NCBI GenBank assembly: GCA_029218465.1 | Contig: JAQXRJ010000077.1 | Coordinates: forward strand, 1-37,403 | DNA from: a bacterium | Lineage (GTDB): Bacteria; Bacillota_I; Bacilli_A; RF39; UBA660 | Direction of reading: 5' to 3' | DNA: 37,403 nucleotides | Part shown: piece after piece, positions 1 through 8,836 of the stretch | How the letters are laid out: each line of letters starts with the position of its first letter | Position numbering within the stretch: the first letter of the stretch is position 1 | The notes under the pieces: generated by a model | The model's input: only the letters and a program-made list of their open reading frames with translations | The model's database searches: none | Told to the model about the DNA's origin: nothing | Made by a program: the position numbers and the translations under genes

Positions 1-2058
1 AAAATTAATGCTCCTAAAGACAAACTTGATAATGCTAAGAAAAATTTAAATGAAAAAGTTTTTAGAAAAGGTGTTAAAAGTGCAGTAAATACAGTTGCAC
101 CTGGAGCAGGTGTTGCAGCCGAAAAACTTTTGGATGTAGGAAAAGGAAAAGAAGCAGTAGATGCTGCAAGAAATGCTAGTAATCCTGTTTCTGGATTGAG
201 AGCTGGTGCTGAAAAACTTGTTAAAGTTGCTGTTCAACAACAAGTTGTTAAAAAGGCTCTTGTTACAATTATTCCTGTTATAGTATCTTTAATAATAGTT
301 GCTATCATTATTATTGGTCCTATATCTAAATTTGCTGATGCGTTTTCTTTCTTTTCAAATGGATCTTTTGGAGATGTTAGTGAATTAGATAAAGATTATC
401 AATCTTTTTATGAAAATATTGAAAAATATGGTGGAACCAACAAACAAATGGTAGTTGCCGTACTTACTGCTTATAAAGACAATGATGAATATATTGATGA
501 AGAAGCAAATAATTCATTTGTAGATTCATGTACTGATGATGAAATTGAGAATGGAGATTGTTTTCCTGAGGTTGAGGATAATATAACTAAATTTTCAAAA
601 TCAAAGATGAAAAGATATATAAAGAGGGTTGCAAATCAAATAGATAAATCAACAAATGGGATTGATGAAGGAGATTATGAAGATAGAAGTACAGGCAGTG
701 ATTTTTTTTGGTGGCTATACGATGATTTTGTTGATGACTATTATTCGGAATATTTAAATAAAAGTTCTGATTATTATCTTGAAAAGAAAAAAGAAATAAT
801 AGAATATATATATTTGCTTTATAAAGATTTAAAAGATCAGGGTTTTCAAATTTCTAACGTTTCTTATTTATGTACAAATGGAGTTACTGTAATTGGTTCG
901 GGGACGTATGATTTAGAAGATTATGTTGCAGGTGTTGTTACAAATGAAGCATATACGAGTGAAGGAATAGAGGCATTAAAGGCACAAGCAATTGCTGCAA
1001 GAACGTTTGTTTTGTATCATACAAATAGTTGTACTAAACCAATTGATAATAGTACAAATGCTCAAACTTTTAATAAGAATTTTAATGAAAATGCGCTTAA
1101 AGCAACTAAAGAAACAGCTGGCATGGTGTTAACATATGAAGGAGAAATATTTAGTGCTCAATATGATTCCTTTTGTTATGATGACTCTGATTGTCCTGAT
1201 TCTAAACTTAACGCAAATGGTACATATACTGTAATATATACAAGACTTCCGAAAGAAGAAAAACATACTATTACATTAAGTGATTCAACTCAACTTGGAC
1301 GTATTCTTAGAAAATCGGGACATGCTAGAGGAATGAGTCAACTTTTATCATATGAAATGGCTAAAAACGGTTCCACTTCTGATCAAATATTAAAATACTT
1401 TTATTCTGATGGTGTTGAAATATCAAAAATGGGATTTTCATCTGGTGATTTTATACAATTAGGTTCAAAAGGTATTTATTCTGCAAGTATATTTCCAATT
1501 GATTCTGAATTGAAAAATGTTCATTTAACGCAAGGATATAGATACAACAACGGTACATTTCATGGTGCTATTGACTTATTTTGTACGGCTAGTAATGCTG
1601 CTTCACAGGATTTTAGAACTAAAAAGAATTTTTGTACAAGTATAAAAATTGTGTCGGCACATTCTGGTGTTGTTACTCATCTTGTAAATAATCAAAATTG
1701 TGCAAAAAGTACATATTATAATAATGATAAAGATTTACCTGTTTATTCTAGTTGTGTCGGTAATGGTGTTGACATAAAGATTACGGATTCTAATGATCCA
1801 TATTATGGATATACATTTAGATATTGGCACTTTAACAAAATTGATGAAAATATAAAAATAGGTTCTAAAGTTGAAATGGGACAGTTTTTAGGCTATATGG
1901 GAAGTACTGGTAGTTCCACAGGATGGCATTTACATTTTGAAATAAGGAATAGAAATGATCAAAAGCTAAATCAAAATGACAACATTTTACAATTTGTTGA
2001 TAAATATGGTTTAGGAAATAGTGGCATTTTAGCAACAAATGAAGGAGTAAAATACTAA
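1..2058 (+). CDS. SpoIID + M23 peptidase cell-wall hydrolase of a conjugation/type IV secretion module (5' partial)
   Basis: The frame is open from base 1, so the gene starts upstream; the ATG at 130 is internal. Counting from base 1, the 685 visible residues hold a basic, Ala-rich cytoplasmic stretch, one membrane segment (about 86-108), an acidic spacer, a SpoIID/LytB domain (about 294-475) and an M23 domain (about 505-670). The SpoIID part keeps the catalytic Glu (E316 in VVTNEAY) and the ALKAQAIAARTF signature; the M23 part keeps all zinc ligands (H521 and D525 in HGAID, H645 in HLHFE). By family, SpoIID cuts glycan strands as a lytic transglycosylase and M23 cuts peptide stems, so one membrane-bound protein could open both. 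The VirD4 gene downstream suggests it perforates the wall for DNA or protein transfer. A sporulation role is less likely given these neighbours. Confidence 0.8.
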   Translation, partial: KINAPKDKLDNAKKNLNEKVFRKGVKSAVNTVAPGAGVAAEKLLDVGKGKEAVDAARNASNPVSGLRAGAEKLVKVAVQQQVVKKALVTIIPVIVSLIIVAIIIIGPISKFADAFSFFSNGSFGDVSELDKDYQSFYENIEKYGGTNKQMVVAVLTAYKDNDEYIDEEANNSFVDSCTDDEIENGDCFPEVEDNITKFSKSKMKRYIKRVANQIDKSTNGIDEGDYEDRSTGSDFFWWLYDDFVDDYYSEYLNKSSDYYLEKKKEIIEYIYLLYKDLKDQGFQISNVSYLCTNGVTVIGSGTYDLEDYVAGVVTNEAYTSEGIEALKAQAIAARTFVLYHTNSCTKPIDNSTNAQTFNKNFNENALKATKETAGMVLTYEGEIFSAQYDSFCYDDSDCPDSKLNANGTYTVIYTRLPKEEKHTITLSDSTQLGRILRKSGHARGMSQLLSYEMAKNGSTSDQILKYFYSDGVEISKMGFSSGDFIQLGSKGIYSASIFPIDSELKNVHLTQGYRYNNGTFHGAIDLFCTASNAASQDFRTKKNFCTSIKIVSAHSGVVTHLVNNQNCAKSTYYNNDKDLPVYSSCVGNGVDIKITDSNDPYYGYTFRYWHFNKIDENIKIGSKVEMGQFLGYMGSTGSSTGWHLHFEIRNRNDQKLNQNDNILQFVDKYGLGNSGILATNEGVKY

Positions 2059-2072
2059 AAATGGAGGTTATT

Positions 2073-2807
2073 GTGAATAATAATTTAAAAGTGTTAGTGT
2101 TGTTTTTGTCTTTATTCTTATTGTGTGGTTGTAGTGTAACGGGGCAATATGACGTTGAAATTGTTGATGATAACATATATGAAAGTTTGTCTATTGTTAA
2201 TAATAATAAGTCTACTTGGGATCAGCCTATATCAAATGATATTGGTGAGACTGATCAAGAAGATATTGAAATACCAACATATAGAAAATCAATAGATTTT
2301 TACTTAAAACAAAAAACTAATGCAATAGTTGGGGAAGAGAATTATGAAAATTTTTATACTAATAAAATTATTTCTGATAACAATAAATTAGGGTTAAATT
2401 ATTCATATATATTTAATTCTAATAATTATGGTAAATCATCAATTGCAAACTCTTGTTATAGTCAATTTAATTTTTTATCAAATAATGATGTATATATTTT
2501 GTCAACTAATAATGAGTTTTTATGCTTTTCATATGAGGGACTTGAAAATGTTACTATTCATATAAATACTAATCATAAAGTTAAACAGAGCAATGCTGAT
2601 AATATTGAAGGAAATGATTATTATTGGAATATAAATAAATCTAATTCAAATAACAAATCAATATATTTTGAATATTATAAAGATGATTATGTTTTTGATT
2701 CAAATAAAGTAGTTAAAATTACAATTATTGTTTTAAGCATTGTAGGTGTTATTTTTATAATTATATTGTTTTTGTTAAAAAGGAAAAATAATAATAATAA
2801 AATTTAA
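2073..2807 (+). CDS. Lipoprotein with C-terminal membrane anchor, transfer-module component
   Basis: I take the GTG at 2073 as the start because GGAGG (2063-2067) lies 5 bases before it; an ATG at 2061 overlaps that site. The 244-residue product opens with a signal peptide and a lipobox-like LLCGC, continues as an Asn/Ser/Tyr-rich extracellular part, and ends with a strong membrane helix (about residues 213-238) and the basic tail KRKNNNNK. It begins 14 bases after the hydrolase gene and precedes the VirD4-type gene, so it is probably an accessory surface part of the same transfer apparatus. No family was recognised. Holding both a lipid anchor and a C-terminal transmembrane helix is unusual; if the lipobox is not used, it is a two-helix membrane protein. 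Confidence 0.55.
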   Translation: MNNNLKVLVLFLSLFLLCGCSVTGQYDVEIVDDNIYESLSIVNNNKSTWDQPISNDIGETDQEDIEIPTYRKSIDFYLKQKTNAIVGEENYENFYTNKIISDNNKLGLNYSYIFNSNNYGKSSIANSCYSQFNFLSNNDVYILSTNNEFLCFSYEGLENVTIHINTNHKVKQSNADNIEGNDYYWNINKSNSNNKSIYFEYYKDDYVFDSNKVVKITIIVLSIVGVIFIIILFLLKRKNNNNKI

Positions 2808-2835
2808 TTGATTTTTTAAGTTTAATTGTTATAAT
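2808..2835 (+). promoter_or_regulatory. Sigma-A promoter for virD4-like gene
   Basis: TTGATT (2808-2813), a 16-base spacer and a perfect TATAAT (2830-2835). The -35 begins directly after the stop codon of the lipoprotein gene, so the coupling ATPase can be transcribed separately from the upstream genes. Confidence 0.55.
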
Positions 2836-2874
2836 AATCATAAGTTGTTATTACTTAAGAAAAGAGGTCTATTT

Positions 2875-5049
2875 ATGAAATTTAGATTAAGGGCTGATGC
2901 ACAGGATTTATTAATATTTGCTATTTTTGCAATATTTCTTTTATATGTTGTCTGTCTTGGGGTATTAAATATTCCAGTTATTGCCAATGAAGGACATTTT
3001 TATGGATTAAATCCAATACCTGCTTTTTATCCTGAAAATATTGGAATAACATTACTATTTTATATTACATTTTTAGTTGTAATATTTGTGTCAGTTAGTT
3101 CCTATATATTTGATAGAGAAGAAGGTTTTGGTATTACTACTGGAAAAAAGGATAAAGGTTATTCTAGATGGGCAAAAGACAAAGAAATAAAAAAGGAGTT
3201 AAAGTATGTTGACCCAGTGGATCAAAAAACAAATGTTGCTGGTGTTCCTTTAATATTAAAAAAAGATCAGATTTGGGTAGATGATAGTGAATATCACAGT
3301 TTGGTAATAGGTGCGACTGGTAGTGGTAAAACTCAAACAGTCATATTTCCTACAGTAGAAATATTGGCTAAAAATAGAGAATCGATGATTATAACAGACC
3401 CTAAAGGTGAAATTTATGAACAGACTTCTAATATGTTAAAAGATAAAGGCTATAATGTATTAGTTTTGAATTTCCGTGATCCTCAGCAAGGTAGTGCATG
3501 GAATCCACTTTCTTTACCGTATGAAATGTATAGAAGTGGTAACCAAGATAAAGCTATTGAGTTATTAGATGATTTGGCGGCTAATATTCTTTATGAAGAA
3601 AATAATAATGCTGATCCTTTTTGGGAAAAGACTTCGGCTGATTATTTTTCTGGTTTAGCTCTTGGAATGTTTGAGGATGCACAACCAGATGAAATTAATA
3701 TTAATACAATAAGTTTAATGACTACTGTTGGTGAAGAAAAATGTGGTGGTTCAACTTATTCTAAAGAATATTTTAATATGAAAGATCCTTCATCTGCAGC
3801 TTATGTTAATGCTAGTGGAACGGTTATGGCTCCTAATGAAACAAAAGGAAGTATTTTATCTGTATTTAAACAAAAAATTAAGCTATTTGCATCTCGTGAA
3901 AATTTGTCTGAAATGCTATCTTTTAGTGATATTAATTTACATGAAATAGGTGAAAAGCCTACTGCTTTATTTATAGTTATTCAAGATGAAAAGAAAACAT
4001 ATCATTCACTTGTTACTATATTATTAAAACAATGCTATGAGACATTAATAGCAACTGCTCAAAAACACGGAGGACAGTTACCAATAAGAACTAATTTTCT
4101 ACTTGATGAGTTTGCAAATATGCCTCCTTTAAAAGATATAACTACAATGATTACAGCTGCTCGTTCGAGAAGAATTCGTTTTACTATGATTATTCAAAAT
4201 TTTGCACAACTTGATAAAGTATATGGTAAAGAAAATGCTGAGACTATTCGTGGTAACTGTGGTAATATTATTTATCTTATTACTACAGAGTTAAAGGCTC
4301 TTGAAGAGATAAGTAAGATGTGTGGGGAGGTTAAGTCAAAAAAAGATGATAAGACTGCTTCCACTCCTTTAGTAACGGTTTCTGATTTACAACGAATGAA
4401 AATGTTTGAAGTAATAATACTTAGAATTCGTATGCAGCCATTTAAAACAAAATTTACCCCATATTTTCAAATGAAGACTAAATTTGGTAAAATTTATCCA
4501 AAAGCTGATTATCCACAAAGAGAAAAGAGAACTGTTAAAACATTTGACATGAGGGAATTTGTAAAAGCAAAGAGACAAGAAAAACTAAAAGCTATGATGA
4601 ATGAATCTGCAATGCCTGGAGGTTTTCCTCCAACAGGATTTGGAGGTGGAGTAGATAATTCATTTAAAAATCCTATGCCTTTTCCACCTATGTTTGGAGG
4701 AAATGATAGACCAAATATACCAACTAATGATATAAATATTGATGATTTAGTCAAAAAAATAGATGCTAAGATTGCTGCTTTAGAAGAAGAAGAAAGATTG
4801 GAAAAAGAACAACAACAAAAACAACAAAATCAAGAACAAGTTCAACTATCTAATAATGATATTAAACTTGATAAAAAAGAAATGGAAGATAAAATTAATA
4901 ATATTTTATCTAATGATATTGAATCTGCTTTACAAAAATCTGTTAAGGAAGAAAAAAAAGTTAATGAGACTAACAATTCTATTCCTAAGATATCTCTTGA
5001 TGATGAAGTTAGAGAAGATAGATTCTTTGATGATTTTTTTGATGATTAA
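2875..5049 (+). CDS. VirD4/TraG-family type IV coupling ATPase
   Basis: The ATG at 2875 follows AAAGAGGT by 6 bases; a TTG at 2845 lies upstream of that site and is rejected. The 724-residue protein has two N-terminal membrane helices (about 10-32 and 57-80), a Walker A motif GATGSGKT with its Lys at 152, a Walker B motif LLDEFANM (Asp411), and conserved coupling-protein blocks such as AARSRRIRFTMIIQNFAQL. VirD4-type ATPases bring relaxase-bound DNA or proteins to a type IV channel at the inner face of the membrane. The C-terminal 150 residues are a non-conserved Gly/Pro-rich then Gln/Glu-rich tail ending in FFDDFFDD, a plausible substrate-docking region. The relaxase and other channel genes are not in the window; they should lie upstream. 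The gene is followed by a terminator. Confidence 0.9.
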   Translation: MKFRLRADAQDLLIFAIFAIFLLYVVCLGVLNIPVIANEGHFYGLNPIPAFYPENIGITLLFYITFLVVIFVSVSSYIFDREEGFGITTGKKDKGYSRWAKDKEIKKELKYVDPVDQKTNVAGVPLILKKDQIWVDDSEYHSLVIGATGSGKTQTVIFPTVEILAKNRESMIITDPKGEIYEQTSNMLKDKGYNVLVLNFRDPQQGSAWNPLSLPYEMYRSGNQDKAIELLDDLAANILYEENNNADPFWEKTSADYFSGLALGMFEDAQPDEININTISLMTTVGEEKCGGSTYSKEYFNMKDPSSAAYVNASGTVMAPNETKGSILSVFKQKIKLFASRENLSEMLSFSDINLHEIGEKPTALFIVIQDEKKTYHSLVTILLKQCYETLIATAQKHGGQLPIRTNFLLDEFANMPPLKDITTMITAARSRRIRFTMIIQNFAQLDKVYGKENAETIRGNCGNIIYLITTELKALEEISKMCGEVKSKKDDKTASTPLVTVSDLQRMKMFEVIILRIRMQPFKTKFTPYFQMKTKFGKIYPKADYPQREKRTVKTFDMREFVKAKRQEKLKAMMNESAMPGGFPPTGFGGGVDNSFKNPMPFPPMFGGNDRPNIPTNDINIDDLVKKIDAKIAALEEEERLEKEQQQKQQNQEQVQLSNNDIKLDKKEMEDKINNILSNDIESALQKSVKEEKKVNETNNSIPKISLDDEVREDRFFDDFFDD

Positions 5050-5073
5050 ACACCTTATTAGGGTGTTTTTTTT
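5049..5073 (+). terminator. Intrinsic terminator after virD4-like gene
   Basis: Arms AACACC (5049-5054) and GGTGTT (5062-5067), 7-base loop, eight T (5066-5073). The arms match those of the terminator at 7596. Confidence 0.8.
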
Positions 5074-5121
5074 ACAATTATGTGTTATATTTAACTAGTA
5101 GTAAGATGTGGGAGATATTGT

Positions 5122-5949
5122 ATGAGTAGGAAATTATTTTGTGAAATTAGTCCGTTTTGTTATAAAATATCTTTATTAAAAGAGAATTATAAAAGAAATT
5201 TAAAAGATTTATTTAGTAAATATAATTTTTGTAAAGATTATTCAAAAAAAGAATTACCATATATTGTTAAAAGTCATAGCTCGGTTTTAGTAAGAAAACT
5301 TTATGGCGTTGATATTAAACTTCAAAAAAATAAAGTTACTAATATAGAACTTGCTTGTAAGAAAGTAAATTATATAATTGTTCATCCTGGTGAAATATTT
5401 TCTTTTTGGAAAGTTATTGGTAAGCCTACTTATAAGAAGGGATATAAAGATGGCCTTGTAATAAGTAAAGGAGGATTTATTTCTGGTGTTGGAGGTGGAC
5501 TGTGCCAAATGGCAAATATGATACATTATTTAATACTAAATAGTCCATTAGAAGTATTAGAATTACATCATCATTCTGATGCGTTATTTCCCGATGAAAG
5601 AAGAAGAGTTCCTTTTGGAACAGGAACATCTATTTTATACAATCATGTTGATTATAGATTTAAGAATACTACAGATTTTGATATACAATTTTTAGTTTGG
5701 TGTGAAAATGGAGAGCTATGTGGTGAGCTTAGAAGTAATGTTGAATTTCCATATAGATATAAATTAGTAGAAGAAAATCATCACTTTAAAAAAGAAAATG
5801 ATAAATATTATAGAATTTCTCAAGTATATAGAATTACTATTGATAAAAAAAGTAATAAACAGATAAAAAAAGAATTAATACTAGATAATCATTCCCTTGT
5901 AATGTACGATTATAATTTAATACCAAAGGAGCAAATAAGGAATGAATAA
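5122..5949 (+). CDS. vanW: VanW-family protein
   Basis: A 275-residue protein, the same length as VanW of VanB-type enterococcal clusters. It carries the VanW-domain hallmarks: PGEIFSFWKVIG, GYKDGLVI, the glycine/cysteine block GVGGGLCQMANMIHY, ELHHHSDAL and a final FKNTTDFDIQF. No signal peptide is evident. VanW domains are linked to cell-envelope contexts but have no established enzymatic role, and a VanW alone does not imply glycopeptide resistance: no vanH, vanA/B or vanX homologue is in this window. It follows GGGAG by about 8 bases, lies after a terminator, and overlaps the next gene by 8 bases. An extended -10 (TGtTATATT, 5083-5091) could start this operon. The context suggests it works with the adenylation enzyme and carrier protein encoded after it. 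Confidence 0.85.
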   Translation: MSRKLFCEISPFCYKISLLKENYKRNLKDLFSKYNFCKDYSKKELPYIVKSHSSVLVRKLYGVDIKLQKNKVTNIELACKKVNYIIVHPGEIFSFWKVIGKPTYKKGYKDGLVISKGGFISGVGGGLCQMANMIHYLILNSPLEVLELHHHSDALFPDERRRVPFGTGTSILYNHVDYRFKNTTDFDIQFLVWCENGELCGELRSNVEFPYRYKLVEENHHFKKENDKYYRISQVYRITIDKKSNKQIKKELILDNHSLVMYDYNLIPKEQIRNE

Positions 5950-7360
5950 GATAACTGATAAATTAAAAAGTGTTGTTGATAAATATCCTAACGTAATTGC
6001 TTATAAAATTGGAGAAAAGTCAATTACTTATAAGGAACTTTGGGATAATTCATTAGTATATTCTGAATATTTAAAAAGAGAAGGTAGTTCACCTGTTATT
6101 TTATATGGTAATAAAAGTATAAGTATAGTTGTATCTATAATATCATGCATAATGGCAAAAAGATGTTATATTCCAATTAATATACTAACACCTAAAAATA
6201 GAATAGAAGATATAATAAAGCAATCTAAATCTTCTTTAATGATAACTAATGAGAAGATAAAATTAAATAATATAAATATATGCAGTCTAGAACAATTATC
6301 TAAGTTTAAATGCAATAATTTGAATGAATGCAATAATGATATAGTATATATAATATTTACCTCTGGAAGTACTGGCATACCTAAAGGTGTTCCTATTTCT
6401 CATTATAATCTTGAAAACTTTATTAATTGGATTAGTAATTTAAAACCATTGTCAAAATATAAAAATATTAATGTTTTAAATCAAGCAAGTTTTAGCTTTG
6501 ATTTAAGTGTTGCAGATTTGTTTTACTCATTTACAAATGGACATACATTGATATCACTTGATAATAATTTTAATGAAAACTATAACATGATGTTTGAAGT
6601 TATAAGAAAAGAAAAAATTAATTTAATGGTTATAACTCCTACTTTCATAAAATTATGTTTGCTAAACAATAACTTTAATAATATTTTTTTCCCTGACTTA
6701 AAATGTATATATTTTTGCGGAGAATTACTTGAAGTTAATGTTGTTAAAAAAATAATAAGTCGTTTTCCAAATATAAAACTAATAAATGCTTATGGTCCTA
6801 CGGAAGCAACATCAGCAATAAGTGCTGTAGTTATTGATGAGAATATGTTAAATAGTGAGTTGTTACCAGTTGGAGATATTAATAATTTGGCATCAACTGT
6901 TGAAATTATAAATGATGAAATTGTCATAAAAGGAAGTAGTGTTTTTAATGGATATTTAGGAGAAACTATTGGAGGTTATTATAAGGATAAAAATATAAAT
7001 TGTTATAAAACAGGAGATTTAGGATATATACATAATAATTATCTATATTGTAAAGGAAGAATTGACTCTCAAGTAAAATATAAGGGATATAGAATTGAGT
7101 TATTTGATATTGAAAATAACATAAACAAAATTAATGGTGTTAATTATTCTGCAGTAGTGGCATTAAAAAATAAGGAAGGTGTTACAAAAGTAATAAAAGC
7201 TTTTGTTACTGTTAACAACGATATCAGTTTAGAATATATAAAAAATGAATTAGAAAAAAAATTGCCTAAGTATATGATACCAAGTATAATTAACATAGTT
7301 AATGAAATTCCTTTAAATAAAAATGGAAAAATAGATAGAAAGGCATTAGTGGATTTATGA
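5942..7360 (+). CDS. DltA-like amino acid adenylation enzyme (AMP-forming ligase)
   Basis: A 472-residue single adenylation domain, near the usual DltA length of about 500. Core motifs are in order: FTSGSTGIPKG (about 139-149, phosphate loop), FSFDLSVADLF, FCGELL (about 258), NAYGPTEAT (about 281), YKTGDLGYI, GRIDSQVKYKGYRIEL, and the C-terminal catalytic lysine in NKNGKIDRKAL. The FSFDLSV and FCGE blocks resemble DltA, which activates D-alanine as the adenylate and loads it on a carrier protein for teichoic-acid alanylation in the cytoplasm. AAGGAG lies 9 bases before the ATG. It overlaps vanW upstream and the carrier gene downstream (ATGA), so the three should be co-translated. No DltB or DltD is encoded nearby, so the final acceptor is unknown; another amino acid as substrate is possible. 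Confidence 0.82.
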   Translation: MNKITDKLKSVVDKYPNVIAYKIGEKSITYKELWDNSLVYSEYLKREGSSPVILYGNKSISIVVSIISCIMAKRCYIPINILTPKNRIEDIIKQSKSSLMITNEKIKLNNINICSLEQLSKFKCNNLNECNNDIVYIIFTSGSTGIPKGVPISHYNLENFINWISNLKPLSKYKNINVLNQASFSFDLSVADLFYSFTNGHTLISLDNNFNENYNMMFEVIRKEKINLMVITPTFIKLCLLNNNFNNIFFPDLKCIYFCGELLEVNVVKKIISRFPNIKLINAYGPTEATSAISAVVIDENMLNSELLPVGDINNLASTVEIINDEIVIKGSSVFNGYLGETIGGYYKDKNINCYKTGDLGYIHNNYLYCKGRIDSQVKYKGYRIELFDIENNINKINGVNYSAVVALKNKEGVTKVIKAFVTVNNDISLEYIKNELEKKLPKYMIPSIINIVNEIPLNKNGKIDRKALVDL

Positions 7361-7605
7361 TAGATGTAAAAAAGCTGTTATATGAAATATGTGAAGATGA
7401 TATAGTTTATAATGATAATATTGATTTAATAGAAAGTGGTATATTAGACTCATATGCTTTTATTGAACTATTTTCTAGATTAGAAGATATGGGAATTATA
7501 ATACAGCCTACTAGAATTGATAGAAATCTATTAAGAAGTGTATCTGGTATAGAAAAAATAATAAAAGAAAATTTAAATGATAATAATTTAGTAACAACAC
7601 CTTAG
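7357..7605 (+). CDS. DltC-like carrier protein
   Basis: An 82-residue acidic helical protein with the carrier signature DLIESGILDSYAFIEL. Ser32 in LDS is the expected phosphopantetheine attachment site; DltC proteins show a very similar IESGLLDS-type block. By family it would carry the amino acid activated by the enzyme encoded just upstream as a thioester. The start overlaps the previous stop by 4 bases (ATGA), the usual arrangement for tight translational coupling. The last codons and the stop lie inside the terminator hairpin. A generic acyl carrier for fatty acids is unlikely in this context. Confidence 0.8.
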   Translation: MIDVKKLLYEICEDDIVYNDNIDLIESGILDSYAFIELFSRLEDMGIIIQPTRIDRNLLRSVSGIEKIIKENLNDNNLVTTP

Positions 7606-7618
7606 GGTGTTTTTTTTT
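7596..7618 (+). terminator. Intrinsic terminator of the vanW-dltA-dltC cassette
   Basis: Arms AACACC (7596-7601) and GGTGTT (7606-7611), 4-base loop holding the dltC stop codon, then eight T. Same stem as the terminator at 5049. Confidence 0.85.
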
Positions 7619-7670
7619 CGACATTTTTTTTAATTTTTTTATCTTATTATAATACTGGATGGTGATTTAA

Positions 7671-8111
7671 ATGAAATTAAAATTAATTATTCCTTTAATT
7701 TCTGCGATATTGATTGGATTTATATCGGCTAAAATTGTTTATAGTTTTTATGATGAATTAAAAAATAATTATAATGCTTATTTTTTACAAGTTGGAGCTT
7801 ATTCTAATAATGATACATTAAATACTGAATTAAAAAAATTAAGTAATTATGTAACTGATAAAGATAATAATGTAACTTATGTATATGTTGGAATTACTAC
7901 TAATAAAAGTAATGCAGAAAAGATAAAGAATTTATATACATGTAAGAATATGGATGTTTATATTAAACCTGTTTTAATAGATAATATAGAATTCTATAGC
8001 AATTTAGAGCAATATGATGTTTTACTTTCAAGTGTAGATAAAGAAAGTGATGTTTTATCTATTAATGAGGTCATTCTCTCTGATTATAAAGAAATTGTAT
8101 TACAAAGTTAG
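7671..8111 (+). CDS. SPOR-domain membrane protein, SpoIIB-like by position
   Basis: A 146-residue protein with one N-terminal membrane helix (about 5-25) and an extracellular SPOR-like domain starting at YFLQVGAYSN (about 37-43) and ending near YIKPVLI. SPOR domains bind denuded glycan strands at division or sporulation septa. It lies directly before radC-mreC-mreD-spoIVFA-spoIVFB. In Bacillus subtilis the SPOR-containing engulfment protein SpoIIB sits at the head of the same locus, so I infer a shortened SpoIIB equivalent (B. subtilis SpoIIB is about 330 residues). The ATG follows GGTGAT, and a TATAAT lies at 7648-7653. The domain assignment is moderately firm; the SpoIIB identity rests on synteny. 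Confidence 0.6.
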   Translation: MKLKLIIPLISAILIGFISAKIVYSFYDELKNNYNAYFLQVGAYSNNDTLNTELKKLSNYVTDKDNNVTYVYVGITTNKSNAEKIKNLYTCKNMDVYIKPVLIDNIEFYSNLEQYDVLLSSVDKESDVLSINEVILSDYKEIVLQS

Positions 8112-8155
8112 GAAAAATAATTACATTTTTAAATAATAATAATGGGTGATGTTAT

Positions 8156-8836
8156 TTGAAAATAAAAGATATGGCTTTGTATGATAGACCGAGAGAAAAG
8201 CTTATAGAGTATGGAGTAAGTGTCTTATCAAATCAGGAATTATTATCTATAATTTTAAAAAGTGGAACTAAAAATAGATCAGTATTTGAGTTATCAAATG
8301 ATATTTTATCTAATATTGAATCTATTAATTATTTAAAAGATTGTGATTATAATTTTCTTCTTAACATTAATGGGGTAGGCCAAGCAAAAGCATGTGAAGT
8401 AATCGCATCAATTGAACTTGGCAAAAGAATCTATTTAATGGACAAGAAAAAAACTGTAAAAATACATAATTCAAAAGATGTGTATGATGCAATGAGATAT
8501 TATATATCAGATAAAAAACAAGAGTATTTTTATTGCTTATATTTAAATAATAAAAATGAAATAATAGAAAGGAAATTATTGTTTATGGGTACAGTAAATA
8601 AAAGTTTAGTTCATCCAAGGGAGGTTTTTAAATATGCTTATTTAACATCTGCTTCATCAATAATATGTGTTCATAATCACCCTAGTGGGGATATAAATCC
8701 ATCTAGAGATGATATTAGCTTAACTAAAGCATTAATTGAAATAAGTAAAGTACAGGCAATTCCTATTATAGATCATATAATTATTGGTAATAATAATTAT
8801 TATAGTATGTTAGATAATATGGAGATATTTTTATGA
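8156..8836 (+). CDS. radC: RadC-family JAMM protein
   Basis: The start is a TTG (8156) placed 6 bases after GGGTGAT; the first residues (MKIKDMALYDRPREKL) match the usual RadC N-terminus. The 226-residue protein has a helix-hairpin-helix region (LLNINGVGQAKACEV, about 63-77) and a C-terminal MPN/JAMM metal site HNHPSGDINPSRDD (His173, His175, Asp186). RadC was named for DNA repair, but that role is doubtful and its real substrate is unknown. Its place before mreC and mreD follows the conserved Firmicutes order, except that mreB is missing between them. It overlaps mreC by 4 bases. Confidence 0.93.
   Translation: MKIKDMALYDRPREKLIEYGVSVLSNQELLSIILKSGTKNRSVFELSNDILSNIESINYLKDCDYNFLLNINGVGQAKACEVIASIELGKRIYLMDKKKTVKIHNSKDVYDAMRYYISDKKQEYFYCLYLNNKNEIIERKLLFMGTVNKSLVHPREVFKYAYLTSASSIICVHNHPSGDINPSRDDISLTKALIEISKVQAIPIIDHIIIGNNNYYSMLDNMEIFL

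Noticed and set aside
5122-7605. Glycopeptide resistance cluster suggested by VanW
   Set aside because: No vanH, ligase, vanX or two-component genes nearby; VanW alone is common in susceptible Firmicutes.
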